The translations under genes were made by a program, and so were the position numbers. From NCBI RefSeq assembly GCF_040869045.1, contig NC_090319.1:242227832-242291831 (forward strand): 64,000 nt of DNA, in the 5' to 3' direction. The notes under the pieces were generated by a model. It did no database searches, was not told the DNA's origin, and saw nothing but the letters and a program-made list of their open reading frames with translations. The DNA is from Eurosta solidaginis (Eukaryota; Arthropoda; Insecta; Diptera; Tephritidae). Below, one piece after another: positions 42,886 to 54,418 of this stretch (its first letter is position 1; every line of letters begins with the position of its first letter).

Positions 42886-43971
42886 AGAATTCTGCAGTTA
42901 AACTATAATGGATTAACTGGTAGGATGACGGAGATTGTCGATTTCATGAAGTGGCACAACATCCGCATTGCTGCGATTTAAGAGACTAAACTCACAGCAA
43001 AATCTGCTCTGCAGACCTGTTCTGGGTACAATGTCCACAGAAAAGATCGCGAGAGCGGGAATGGAGGGGGTCTCGCGTTTATCATACACCACTCAGTGCA
43101 AGATCATATATTTGATCCCGACATCGGCCGCAGGGACAATGTCCTGGAACGTCATGGCTTATCTGTCCGGTCAGGCGATGTAAACCTAGAAATAATCAAC
43201 ATCTACATCCCTCCTGCCACCTGCTGCCCCAGTGGATACCGCCCTAATATTATTGCGTTACTCACTGGCGAAAATTGCATTATTTTAGGCGATTTCAATG
43301 CCCATCACGACCTATGGCATTCAAAATTGCAGGCGGACAGCAGAGATGAGATGTTGGCGGATCAAATAAACGAAACGACGTTCTGCACTATAAACGGAGA
43401 CGCCCCCACTCGTATGGTAGGAAGCTGTCACAGTTCGCCAGATATATCAATCGTGAGCGCAGGACTCGTAAACTGCGTCAACTGGCAGCCGATGGTAACA
43501 TTGGCATCCGACCACCTGCCAATACTTATCTCGCTCGAGCGTACCGCCGACTTCATCATCTCTGATAAACGCACTTTCATAAAGTTTAAAAAAGGAAAGT
43601 GGGAAGAATATAAATCCTTTACAGACAGCCGCTTTGCTGCCCTCCCTATCCCGACTGATGCTCGCCAAGGGGAACGTGCTTTCCGCAAGGTCATTGAATT
43701 CGCCGCGGCTCGCTTTATTCCCGCCGGAACAATTCCCGAAATTCGGCTTCACTTTCCGGCGGAGGCCGCAAATTTAGCTAGAGAACGTGACCTTATAAGA
43801 CAGCTCGATCCCGGCGACCCCCAAATAAGGGACATAAACCAACACATCAGATTGCTTGTGGATGAACACAAGCGGGCGAAATGGGAGGAGCATCTAAGAA
43901 GCTGTCACCTCTCTGCCGGTGTGGGTAAGCTTTGGTCCAGCGTAAAGTCCCTATCGCGCCTTTGGCGATGA
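42886..43971 (+). pseudogene. LINE AP-type endonuclease, one stop from open
   Basis: A single frame from RILQLNYNGLTGR to GVGKLWSSVKSL, interrupted only by TAA at 42979-42981, where copy A has the CAA of IQETKL. Landmarks are GGGLAFIIHH, EIINIYIPP, ILGDFNAHHDLWHS (43286-43325), SPDISIVSAG and LASDHLPILISLERTADF. These supply the catalytic Asp/Asn/His of the AP endonuclease fold. A linker with FRKVIEFAAARFIPAG follows. The domain cuts target DNA to prime reverse transcription. Confidence 0.88.
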
Positions 43972-45539
43972 AGTGCTGTCGGATGCGAGAAAATTCGCGA
44001 GCGTCTTTTGCCGACAATATATAATGCAATCTACGGTTGACAAAGCTAGACGGAGGGCCAACAGACACGCGCACAAACACAAATTCAGGGGGTCCCAATT
44101 GCCATCACCGCCAAAAAGGTTGAGGGAGCCATCGGTCAAGCTAAACCATCTAAAGCGGTGGGCCCTGACGGCATAGCCATGCCGATGCTTAAAAGCCTAG
44201 GAAATGAGGGTTTTAGATATTTAGCACATGTCTTCAACCTGTCTCTTTCCAACTTTGTCATTCCCTAAAAATGGAAAATGGCCAAGACGGTCCCGCTACT
44301 ACCATATCTCTCCTATCGCCAGTAGCTAAGACGCTTGAAGCCATTATACTGCCCCATTTCAAGGCAAATTTGCTACTAGCCTCTCATCGGCATGGCTTTA
44401 TAAAGCTACACAGCACTACCACCGCGCTAAAAGCCATTAGCACCCAGCTAAATTGCGGTTTAAATCAAAACCCCCACCATAGAACAGTACTCGTTGCGCT
44501 AGACCTATCAAAAGCTTTTGATACGGTCAACCATGGCACGCTACTGCAAGACCTGGAAGGGTCTAACCTTCCCCCAAGTCTTAAAAGATGGACCGCAAAT
44601 TATCTGGGTGGACGGCAGGCATCGGTGCAATTTAGAAACGTAACATCGAAACCAAGAAGAATTAAACAAGGGGTGCCACAGTGTGGTGTCCTATCCCCAC
44701 TTTGTTTAACTTCTACATATCAAAGCTACCTTCGCCACCAGAAGGAGTTACTATCGTTTCCTACGCCGATGACTGCACAATAATGGCCACAGGCCCACGC
44801 CCACAGATTGATTAGCTATGTAAAAAAATAAACGGCTACCTCCCTGATCTCTCCAGTTTCTTCACCTCGCGAAACCTGACATTATCACCGACTAAATCAT
44901 CGGCGACCTTATTTACAACGTCCCAAATGTCGACCATTTTGAACCCCCACGTCAATGGCACTACGCTACCGGCGAGAATACTCCCAATAAGGGAAAGAAA
45001 TGAAATGCTAACCAAACAGTTTCTGTTGAATACCCAGAAACCTGGGCATCCCAATAGAAATCTGATTGATGAGCCAACACCGCCCAGGGGCTTAAGGAGT
45101 CACCTCCGTAAGCACTATAAGGAAATACGGCACATGAGAACACAGTCGTGTGAAGCCAAAAAAACATAAGCAGGTCCCTGGTGAACTCCATAAACAGGCG
45201 TCGGACCTCTATGTCAGGAATTGCCCGGTGAATCCAGTACTCAAAGAGCAATACCCTAAACTTGCGGAAGAGGAAAGCACACTTCCTAGGGAAACGCGAG
45301 TCACTCTAGCCCAACTTAGAGCCGGATACTCTAACAGGTTAAACTCTTACCTATCCACAATCAACCCCGACATACAAAATTTATGCCCTGCTTGCAACGT
45401 GTCCCCACATGACACCAAACCTCTCTTCAATTGTAATGTGGAACCAACGCCTCTAACACCTCTCTCATTATGGTCCACCCCTTTTGAAACAGCAAGTTTC
45501 CTCGGACTTCCGTTAGAGGACATTGATGACAATTTGTGA
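43972..45539 (+). pseudogene. LINE reverse transcriptase and C-terminal cysteine domain
   Basis: RT blocks in several frames: AKPSKAVGPDGIAMPMLKSL (about 44140-44200), HGFIKLHSTTTALKAI, VALDLSKAFDTVNHGTLLQD (44490-44550), RIKQGVPQCGVLSPL, and SYADDCTIMATGP with the catalytic YADD at 44762-44773. A deletion follows near 44963. The end (45150-45539) is an open frame with LAEEESTLPRETRVTLAQLR, LSTINPDIQNLCPACNVSPH and the terminal LEDIDDNL. Frameshifts at about 43970 and 44710 and stops near 44270 and 44813 inactivate it. Confidence 0.85.
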
Positions 45540-45596
45540 TTGGTCAGACCCATTGGATGGGGCGAAGCACTGCTACTACAACAACAACAACATGCA

Positions 45597-48500
45597 TTTT
45601 TAAGTTCAAGCCTTACTGGGGATGACTGTAGAAGTCAACACATAGACTGATTAAATATGAAAAATTTAAATTATTTGCGAAAAGGTTAGCACACAGAACC
45701 GATAAAGCGAAAAACTGTTCACGGGGTTTTCGACCATGAAAATTATAATTAATTGCCCGCCAAAAGATTATTTTGTAAGGTTGACGGCAGCTTAAAGTCA
45801 CATACCGTCAGAAGTGTATGAATGAGTTTAATAAAGCTATGTTGAATTGGTCTAATCTGTTCGTTTCTTGTTTTTGGTAGCAGCAAGCATAAGGAGTGTC
45901 GTAAGGTGACCGAATATTGCAGTTGTTCGCAGATTTTGGTTATATCATTTTATATTTATAGATGGACCAATTTATGATATTTGCGTTTGCTGGGTTGAGC
46001 ACACATGGCCAAAAATAAAAACACAGTTGTTGTGTGGGGGAAACAAAAACGCGTCGGGAAAAATAAATAAAAATAAAAATTTTTTTAAAAAATGTTTTTT
46101 GCTTCCCCTTTAAAATTTTAAATTTGTTGGTTAGGACCTTTGTGAACTAAGCTTACGATATATGTCATCCATTATTTTAATTCGAAGCTTTAGGAAGTCT
46201 GCTCCTAAAATAAGTATATTACCTTAGCTTGGAGTAGAGTACTGTGAGGACCTCGAGACTGCAGCTTGCAATATCTCCTAGCTTACGTACTTTCAATTAG
46301 AGCCTCCCCAATGAGCCGCTTTCAGCAATCGAACTCTACCTTAGTAAAATAGGTTTTTTACGCACAACAGACCTAAATAAGAGAAGGTCTACTTAACCCC
46401 TTCCTTACCATGCATCCCAATAAAATTTGAAAAATCGGCAAAAATGGAATTCACACGGTTTTTCTAAAGTAGGGGTCCCATTGGTAAATGTAAGGTTTTC
46501 CTTTTTACTATCAGCTGTTTCAGATTTTTTTAGTAAGTCAAGACATTTTTACAGTTATTTTTCGGCAGCTACTATTGTGCAATGCCACCTGGCTCTTGAA
46601 TCTGCTCGGAATGGTGTACGGCACCGCATTATACCGTAGGTGTACAAATATATAGTATGGTAGAGAAAGGACTTTATATTAAAATAAACAAGTATTCATA
46701 AGGAGCTAATGCATGGAGAGTAGAATTTACTTTGAAGATATGCTAAGTATAATCTTATTCTAGGACATAATTTTTTAATTGGACTGAACTGTTTGTATTT
46801 TGTTTGATTCTAGACTAATATTGGCCCCTTTTGAGTACTCATTAGAGGCGTGCGTGGATTGTTACTAATTTTGCAGGATTAAAGTGCAATTACTGCATCG
46901 TTATAAGCACTTCTGTGCATACATTTTCGTTTATATATGTCATCATGTATCTCTCGGTGTGCATGTACCGTTCTGTGAAATTTATGGTTTCTTTTCGCTA
47001 GCTGTCGATCCACCAACTTATTGACTGCTATTTTAAATAAATCAAAAATTGTCTCTATTGTTTTATGCGTATGTAAAAATATTAGAAATGTTTTTGATTT
47101 ATTGCCGTTAGGTATCTATTGATTGTGGTGCGCTTGCCGCCTTTGGTGACAAAAATATTTACATTTAAATATGTATGTATATGAAAACACATGTGTGGAG
47201 CACATAAAAAGAAACTCTAGAAATTTATTGTAAATGTGAGTTCGCAAGCGATTATTTTTAACTTGACTATGTGCTTTAAGAACACAATTTTTTATCCATT
47301 CTGTTTTGCTCACCTTTAAAATATGATTTGAAGACTAATATTTGGAAATAAGGTTAGCTATAACTTAGCTTATCACACAAAGATTTAAAATTGATATTGA
47401 AGCAACAAAAATCAGAATATAATGAACAATGTGCTCTGTGACTGGCCAGCCTTCAATAGTTTAAGACTTTATAGCTTCTTAAAGAAATTCAAACGCAGAT
47501 TTTTTGTATCTACTACATTATACAATTAAAGTTTATATAGATTGATTTCAAATCTAGACTTTTTGTCTTAAAACAAGAAGGTTCCAAAGGTTTACATTTT
47601 TAGATTTAAAAAAACAAATTATTTCTATTTTAAAAGTTTAGTATCCACCTAAGTACGAAGAAGTTTGAATTCTTCGGCTAAAAACGCCTCATTAACCTTT
47701 GTCGCATCTAAATTTATATGTAAATCAGAGGAAATTCCTTTTAAATGTTTTTGTTTTCTATATCAGAAATTCCATTTAAAATGTGATTTTATACGAGTTG
47801 TATACCTATACGACAGCACCATATTAATATTTCTAAGACACCATTCGTATACCTACACATATCTCGAATTTGCACTTTACAGTTAATGCGCCATGAAAAT
47901 TAATGCATCGGCAGCCATATTTCGAAAGTGATATAACCTAAAAAAGCATTTGTCAAAAAGAGATAGGCTACACTTGGCATCCATAAATATAAGCGCGTTT
48001 TGATATTTAAGAGTTCATTCAAAATGATGCTACCCTCTTCAGATGATTGCTGCTGAAAATTAAAGAATATACAAAAATTATACTGCCACGAATGGCTACA
48101 TATGTGCCTGTGTATGCTGGAATAAATTGTGGGTGAGTAAAGGAGTCGAAATAGCGGCATTCAATTATAGAATAGATGAGTAAGCCATTTGCATTCCCAT
48201 TTTTACCATTACGGCATATGTATGTATGTGTGGATGCCTGTAACTTCGACATGTTCATGTGTATTCCTTTTGATAATCGTCTAAAAACAGCTGTGACAAA
48301 TGCCAGCAATAGTAAAGTAGATGTACGTATGTATGTATATGTATATCTATGGGTATGGATAAAACGAAAATCGATTAATCATCTTGACTTATTTCTTTCT
48401 CCTTTCGCTGTCTTTTCGATTTTTAATTTGAGTTTTCGAACTAGATTATATGTCATGCTCAATTGCACCTATATTACAACTACAACAAAAGATGCAAAAT

Positions 48501-49050
48501 ACTATTCGAATAAGTTAATAAGCTTATTTATGATTAAACTTAACCACTGTTATTTATAGCCATCCCCTAAAATATGTTTTTCGATTTGAATATTTTCCCA
48601 ATGCCTTTCACCGTTCTCCCATAATATATATATTTTTTTTAAATTAAATGGATGGTCACCACGACAAAGTCACTCATTTAGTGCCGTAGTGTCCGGTTAA
48701 ATTTGTTTGAACGAAGTCGTTAGAAGATTTTTGAGTAAGTTTTGGGAAACTGTTTAGAAGGCCCATTGAGAGTCCACACCTGCAATTAGTAGAAAACATA
48801 AGTACGCTTTCGTTAGCATGACATTTTCATCTGTAAGTCTCAACCATGATGCAATAAAACCAGACAGGTGGTCTCAGTAGTACAACAACAAAAATTTGAC
48901 GGCCCTCATGATCCGGTCATGAATTTTAAAGCAGTAGGAAGGGGAAATTTTTGGTATTATTTTGCTACTTTTTTAGTACATCCTTTAGCAATGTAATTTG
49001 TGGAAAAGCGTCACACTCGATATATCTCACAGATTGGAAACGAGAACATG
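45597..49050. other. Unassigned AT-rich DNA
   Basis: About 3.4 kb with no recognisable gene or repeat pair. Open frames up to 127 codons (48176-48559) are low-complexity and motif-free. It could be intronic or intergenic host sequence. Confidence 0.5.
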
Positions 49051-49435
49051 ACAGAAAAGTGATGGGAATACAGAGGCAATAGGAAGAAAAAGTAGAGGAA
49101 GTTGGAGGGAAGTGGTAAATGTAAAATACCAAGAGAAATAGGGAGAGTAAAAGTAAATTAAGGTAATGGTAACGGTTTGAGAGAAATTAGTAAAACAGGG
49201 GTTTACAGAACGAGCGTAAATAATGTAAGGATAAGATTAAAAACAATATTGATAGCTTGAATTGGATAAGAGCTAGAGCAGGAAGAGTAAGAGGAAAAAA
49301 GGAAAAATTTGCGGAAGAATGGAAGGGACAGGGAAGTTGAATGGGTCGATTAAGGTAAACTAGAAAACGCAGGGTGGAGAGGATGAAAAGGGTTAGTCAG
49401 ATGAGAGAAAGGTGGATAGATAGAAAAACTCGGAT
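49050..49435 (+). repeat. Purine-rich tract
   Basis: Nearly 390 bases on the plus strand in which A and G strongly predominate, with repeated GGAAG, GAGAGG and AAGAGTAAGAGG-like phrases. No coding frame. It could be an old decayed purine microsatellite or a structural element. Confidence 0.6.
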
Positions 49436-50296
49436 GCATGTCTGCCCGGCTTGATCATGTTTGTCAAAACGTTTCCAGGGTCAGCCAGAGTTGTTTAAAA
49501 TAAAATATTGATAGGTCACATTTTTATTTTTTGCCATTAAAGAATTTCTATAAGCTCTTATTATACCTTTCATGAAGATGAAATGGTATATTAACTTTGG
49601 CAGGAATCTCAAAATTTTAAGTCCTGAAAGGAAAATAGATAGACCCACCATTAAGCACCCCGAAATAATGAGGATGAAGAGCTGAGTTCATTTAGCCATG
49701 TCCGTCTGTCCGTCTGTCTGTTTGTATGCAAACTAGTCCCTCAATTTTTGTAATATCTTGATAAAATTTGGCTAGCAGGTGTATTCAGGTGTCCGATTAG
49801 ACATTTGTCGGAACCGGCCGGATCGGACCAATGTAGCATATATCCTCCATACAACCGATTTTTCAGAAAAAGAAGATTTTTGTCATATCTTCCTCAATTT
49901 ATCAGATTGAAGATTCAAACTTCACCATATGCTTTCGTATATTGCACATATTGTTGTCTGATAAAATGGATGAGATCGGTCGTATATATAGTATATATCC
50001 CCCACAGATAAGAAACTTTTCGTAATTACTGCCCCATTTTAAGAGCTAGAGGTTTCAAATTTCAACGAATGCTTACGTATATAGCATATATTGTTTTCCG
50101 AAAAAATCATAAAGATCGGTGGTATATATAGTATATATATGGTGGTATAAAAAAAAAATATATATATCTACTATACATATATATTTTCGCAGTTTCAGCC
50201 TCATTTTAACAGCTAGAAGCTTCAAATTTCACCAAATGCATACGTATATAGCATATATTGTTTTCTGAAAAAATTACAGTGATCGATGGTATATAT

Positions 50297-50910
50297 TGTT
50301 ACGAATATTAGCAAAACTAAGGGGTGTTGCTATCTCTAAGCCGATGCTAAGCAGTGACGTGAATTCGCATCAATAATTCAATAATTATGTATCTACATAA
50401 ACGAAACAATAATTGCATCTAGGCATATGTACCATGTATGTATACGAGCAGCTAAGAGTCAATGCACAAACACATGCATATACCTTATCTGAGTTGTCTC
50501 AAGAGAGGGCAGTAATTTGTGCAAGTATTACTCAAATGAGAAATTATACATCTATAGTTGTAGCTGAGAAATTTATAACTAAGTAAAATTCTGGAAGCGC
50601 CTAGAAGATGCCACAAAGAAATCACAGAGTATAAAAGCATCAGCGGTAGAGGCGCTATGGGCAATTTTCGTTTCAGACCCTATCTAGCGAGCAATAGCAG
50701 TATTATTTTGGATAGTAGAGTTTCATTTGAGCTATCACTCAGTTTGGTTATTAAGCAAGCTATTCGTTGCAAAGTTTGAGTGTTATTGTGAAGTACTTTA
50801 ATAAAGGCCATTTTGCATTATTAAATATTGGAGTTATTTATTCAACAGTTTAGTGATTCGAACTCAGCAGAAGAATGCAAATAAGGGGAATTACAAGTAA
50901 ATTCGTTATA
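50297..50910 (+). repeat. 5' LTR
   Basis: It contains a TATA box (GTATAAAAGC near 50630), a likely transcription start some 30 bases later, and an AATAAAG polyadenylation signal near 50801. The primer-binding position follows directly (TTGGTGGCAGAAGAGGAA from 50912). Confidence 0.92.
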
Positions 50911-50969
50911 ATTGGTGGCAGAAGAGGAATTGTTGAATAAATTCCGAAGATTGGGAATACAACTTGGAC

Positions 50970-52200
50970 ATGGCAAAGTTCAGTGAATTGAAGATCCAGC
51001 AACTAAAAAAGGAGTTGGAGAACCGTGGATTAAATACAACCGGCAATAAGACCGAACTTCAAGCACGGCTACGAGAGGTAATGGAGTCGCAAGGAATTGA
51101 TGTGGACGAGTTTGTCTTTTATCCTGATGGGGACGAAACAACCACAAAAATTTAAGAGAAAAACGAAACATCGCAGACAGTTACGAGCACAGGTTTGAAC
51201 ATGATATTGGCTGCAATAACTGCTCAAACATCGACAGTGGCATCTCAGCTGGAATCGCAGGAGACACGTTTAACATCCAAGATGGAAGAACAGAAGACAT
51301 ATATGGCATCCCAACTGGAATCACAGGAGGCACGTATTTCAGAAATGAAGTCGCAAGTGTCATTTCAACTGGAAGACCAAAAGACATATATGGCATCTCA
51401 ATTGGAAGCACAAGAGGCACGTATATCTGAAATGTCAGCAGAAATTTTGGAACAGATATCATCAAAACTGGAAGCGCAGGATGCAAAAATGGCTCAATTT
51501 CAGGCAGAAGTAGATGATTTAAAAGGTCATATGAAGCTACAGTTTGAGAAGGTCGCAACAGTGAACAACTGGAATGCTGAAGATAAAGTTGCTGGACTCT
51601 TCGTAGCATTGAAAGGACCAGCTGCCGAAATCTTACAGACTATTCCAGAGTACGAACGGAACAGCTATGAAGCATTGACGGCCGCTGTCGAGAGACGTTA
51701 TGGAAGCGAGCATAGAAAACAGATATTCCAAATTGAGTTGCAAAACCGTCACCAAAGAGCGAACGAGACTTTGCCGGAGTTTGCCTCGGATGTTGAAAGG
51801 TTGGCACATATAGCAAATGCGGACGCACCCGTGGAGTACACCGAGAGGGTAAAAATCCAGAGTTTTATAAATGGCATACGGACGTAGAAACGAAGCGAGC
51901 GACATATGCAAACCCAAAACCTACATTCGCAGAAACGGTATCCCATGCACTGACTCAAGAAACAGCGTCACTTTTGAGTAAGCCAGCGTACAAAGCTCAT
52001 CGCGTGGAAGTGGAAAGGCCAGACTGGTTAGACGCAATATTTGAGGCGCTGAAAGGATCGCAAAAGCGGAGTGAAAAAGTTATCAAATGCTTCAAATGCG
52101 GGAAGTCCGGTCACATTGCAAGTCATTGCGATCTTGGTCCTAATAGTTCCAACATTGAGGGTGGCCGTAAACATAAAGCTGGAGGAGATGAGCAAGAGCG
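50970..52200 (+). pseudogene. Gag: SAP domain, coiled coil, capsid, zinc knuckle
   Basis: Start at the ATG of MAKFSELK (50970), which matches the older copy. An ATG six bases upstream is also in frame. Residues 1-40 form a SAP-like motif (LKIQQLKKELENRGLNTTGNK). After a TAA at 51153-51155 the same frame continues as a repetitive coiled coil (QKTYMASQLESQEARISEM repeated), then capsid (FVALKGPAAEILQTIP, EFASDVERLAHIANADAPVE). A one-base deletion at about 51885 shifts the frame. The rest has TFAETVSHALTQE and one CCHC knuckle CFKCGKSGHIASHC (52088-52130). Gag would package element RNA. Two lesions break it. Confidence 0.88.
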
Positions 52201-52675
52201 AGTAAGAGGTAGAGATCGAGAGCTAAATCCAGCTATTGAATGCCCTGTAATATCTGTGTTGCAAATTGATAGAAAATTGAGCAGTCTTACCGTCAGAGGG
52301 AATGTGGATGGTAAAGAACGTATACTGACTGTAGATACGGGCGCATCTCATTCCTTGATCAGATCTAACTTGGTCAACAGGAGAATAAAACCGTTACCTG
52401 GAGCAAGGTTGCGTACGATCACTGGCGAGTATAAACAAGTTCAGGGAGAAGTGATATGTGAAGTCATGGTTCTAAACAAATTCGTTGTGGCGAAGATCGT
52501 TGAAGAAGTCATATTGGCAGTGGACTTCTTGGTTGACCATGACATCAAGATCGATATGCAGAGAAGGGTAATGCGTTATGAGAACCAGGATATACCACTT
52601 AACTTCAAGTTGGAGAAAGGGTTCAGTATTAATCGAGTAATGGTGGAGAAGACTCGACAAAGGCCACGAAAGTGA
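52200..52675 (+). pseudogene. Aspartic protease with intact DTG
   Basis: In the same frame as the end of gag: LTVDTGASHSLIRSNLV (catalytic DTG at 52333-52341), LPGARLRTITGEY, VILAVDFLVDHDIKIDMQRR, DIPLNFKLEKGFS. Length and landmarks match the protease of the 4098-9958 element, whose loop is DKG. The frame ends at TGA 52673-52675. The enzyme itself looks intact, but it can only be made as part of the broken Gag-Pol. Confidence 0.85.
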
Positions 52676-53161
52676 AAAGAAAAGGTTGATGGATCGAATA
52701 GGCCCAATAAAGCGAAATTAAAAGTACCTGCGAGAAAAAGACCGGCATTGACAAACCCTAATGGACGCACTAAAACGACTGAACGAATTTTTCAGAAAGA
52801 ATGCAAGGGTGGTTTCAAGCCAGCGCGCACTACTGTTGTGAAACATCAAGACGATAATGATGATGCAAAGTCAATCTGTCAAGTGCAAGCTCTGCGAAGA
52901 AGTTCATTGGCTAAACAACAGGGTGCGAGGGAACGATCAAGAGTAATGAGTAGTAAGATTAAACGCGGGTACAACGAGAACAAAAATTGGGAAGGTTTCT
53001 TGGAGGGAGATTTGGTACTGTTAAACAACCCTCACCGGCGGAAAGGTGTTCCAGCCAAATTTCGGTGCAGCTGCGAAGGCCCGTACAAAGTTGTGAAGAA
53101 GATAAGTGATACTATCTACCGCATACAAACCACTGGGAAACCACGGAGTAGAAGAGTCTGA
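52676..53161 (+). pseudogene. Protease linker joined to integrase C-terminus
   Basis: The frame continues after the TGA with a lysine-rich stretch (PNKAKLKVPARKRPAL), then KIKRGYNENKNWEGFLEGDL, FRCSCEGPYKVVKKISDTIY and RIQTTGKP: the GPY/F-like end of a gypsy integrase. The same motif order is at 4568-4990. Everything between protease and this tail is missing. The lysine-rich piece (52680-52900) has no counterpart I recognise. Confidence 0.75.
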
Positions 53162-53212
53162 AGATGCTAGCGGCGTTTAGATCGGGAGATCTGTCTGATC
53201 GGGACGATCAGA

Positions 53213-53228
53213 CTTAGGTGGAGGGCAG
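53213..53228 (+). other. Polypurine tract
   Basis: TTAGGTGGAGGGCAG lies immediately before the 3' LTR, the usual site for plus-strand DNA priming. The same sequence precedes the 3' LTR of the element at 4098-9958. Confidence 0.8.
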
Positions 53229-53842
53229 TGTTACGAATATTAGCAAAACTAAAGGGTGCTGCTATCTCTAAGCCGATGCTAAGCAGTGACGTGAATTCAC
53301 GTCAATAATTCAATCATTATGTATCTACATAAACGAAACAATAGCTGCGTCTAGACATATGTACCATGTATGTGTACAAGCAGCTAAGAGTCAATGCACA
53401 AACACATGCATATATCTTTTCTGAGTTGTCACAAGAGAGGGCAATAATTTGTGCAAGTATTACTCAAATGAGAAATTATACATATATAGTTGTAGCTGAG
53501 AAATTTATAACTAAGTAAAATTCTGGAAGCGCCTAGAAGATGCCACGAAGAAATCACAGATTATAAAAGCATCAGCGGTAGAGGCGCTATGGGCAATTTT
53601 CTTTTCAGACGCTATCTAGCGAGCAATAGCAGTATTATTTTGGATAGTACAGTTTCATTTGAGCTATCAATCAGTCTGGTTATTAAGCAAGCTATTCGTT
53701 GCAAAGTTTGAGTGTTATTGTGAAGTACTTTAATAAAGGCCATTTTGCATTATTAAAAATTGGAGTTATTTATTCAACAGTTTAGTGATTCGAACTCATC
53801 AGAAGAATGCAAATAAGGGGAATTACAAGTAAATTCGTTACA
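53229..53842 (+). repeat. 3' LTR
   Basis: The same length as the 5' LTR (614 bp) and about 96 percent identical by eye. It is followed by the target duplication ATAT. Confidence 0.92.
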
Positions 53843-54418
53843 ATATATTATACACCCCATATAAACTGTAATTTTTGCCCCTTTTTTACGGCTAGAAGCT
53901 TCAAAATTCATCAAATTTCATCAAATGGTTACGTTACATCATATATTGTTGAAATATGTGATTCGTAGTAATAGTTTTTACATGCAGACCACAAAAAACG
54001 TAAAACTTTGCATCCTCACACAATGTACCTACCTATTTTTTTATTTTATATTTATCTTAAAAATCGTTTAGGAATGTACATCTGTTCACTATATATTTCT
54101 TATCTTACATAGCCGATTATATGGAGATTACGAATGGGGTAAGATTATTGTTCAGCCCCATTCATGAAAGGTATGAAATCTTCGGCACAGCCGAAGACAG
54201 TTCCGTCCTTACTTGATTTTTTAATCATCGTTGCTGTAAAACCTCTGCTGCTTTATATTTTTGTGCCAGTCACCATTTTCTGCTCGATGAACCCACCTCT
54301 TAACGCTTCGTTCATATAGATATATGTTGGATCTCGGGACCGTGCACCAACGATCTCTAGCTTCCAGGATGTCAATCATTTCATTGACGTCAAAAAGGTC
54401 TGTCTCAATATTTCTTAG

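Larger units (their letters stand above)
41990..45596 (+). mobile_element. Jockey-like LINE copy B
   Basis: The better copy of the element also present at 1151-10560. In order it has a leucine-rich leader with 2A-like motif, PHD-like cysteine clusters, AP-type endonuclease, reverse transcriptase, a C-terminal cysteine domain and a 3' tail of CTACTACAACAACAACAACA at 45576-45595. An internal deletion of several hundred bases lies after VNGTTLP (near 44963). The 5' limit near 41990 is set by where similarity to copy A begins. Confidence 0.85.
50297..53842 (+). mobile_element. Gypsy-like LTR retrotransposon, internally deleted
   Basis: Two 614-bp LTRs in direct orientation (TGTTACGAATATTAG ... 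TTCGTTACA) are flanked by ATAT at 50293-50296 and 53843-53846. I counted about 26 differences between the LTRs by eye (roughly 4 percent), so insertion is not recent. Between them lie gag, protease and the integrase tail in order. RT, RNase H and integrase core are absent. It shares gag, protease and LTR R/U5 text with the older element at 4098-9958. Confidence 0.92.
49561..54215. mobile_element. Second Helitron-like family, split by LTR element
   Basis: The left part (49561-50296) has TACCTTTCATGAAG, a GTCC/GTCT run (49700-49722) and about 150-bp tandem units containing GTATATATAGTATATAT and GCATATATTGTTTTC. The right part (53847-54215) resumes the same repeat and ends TTCATGAAAGGTATG with the hairpin CTTCGGCACAGCCGAAG. 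The architecture (GTCY run, tandem core, terminal hairpin, CTTACTTG end) parallels H1-H5 but the sequence differs. The gypsy element at 50297-53842 interrupts it. Confidence 0.6.

Noticed and set aside
43428..43752. Minus-strand frames of 88 and 101 codons
   Set aside because: They are shadows of the plus-strand LINE endonuclease, which has recognisable catalytic motifs.
48176..48559. 127-codon plus-strand frame
   Set aside because: It contains a TATG-repeat-encoded Tyr/Val run, has no motif, and the minus strand is open over much of the same stretch, as is common in AT-rich DNA.
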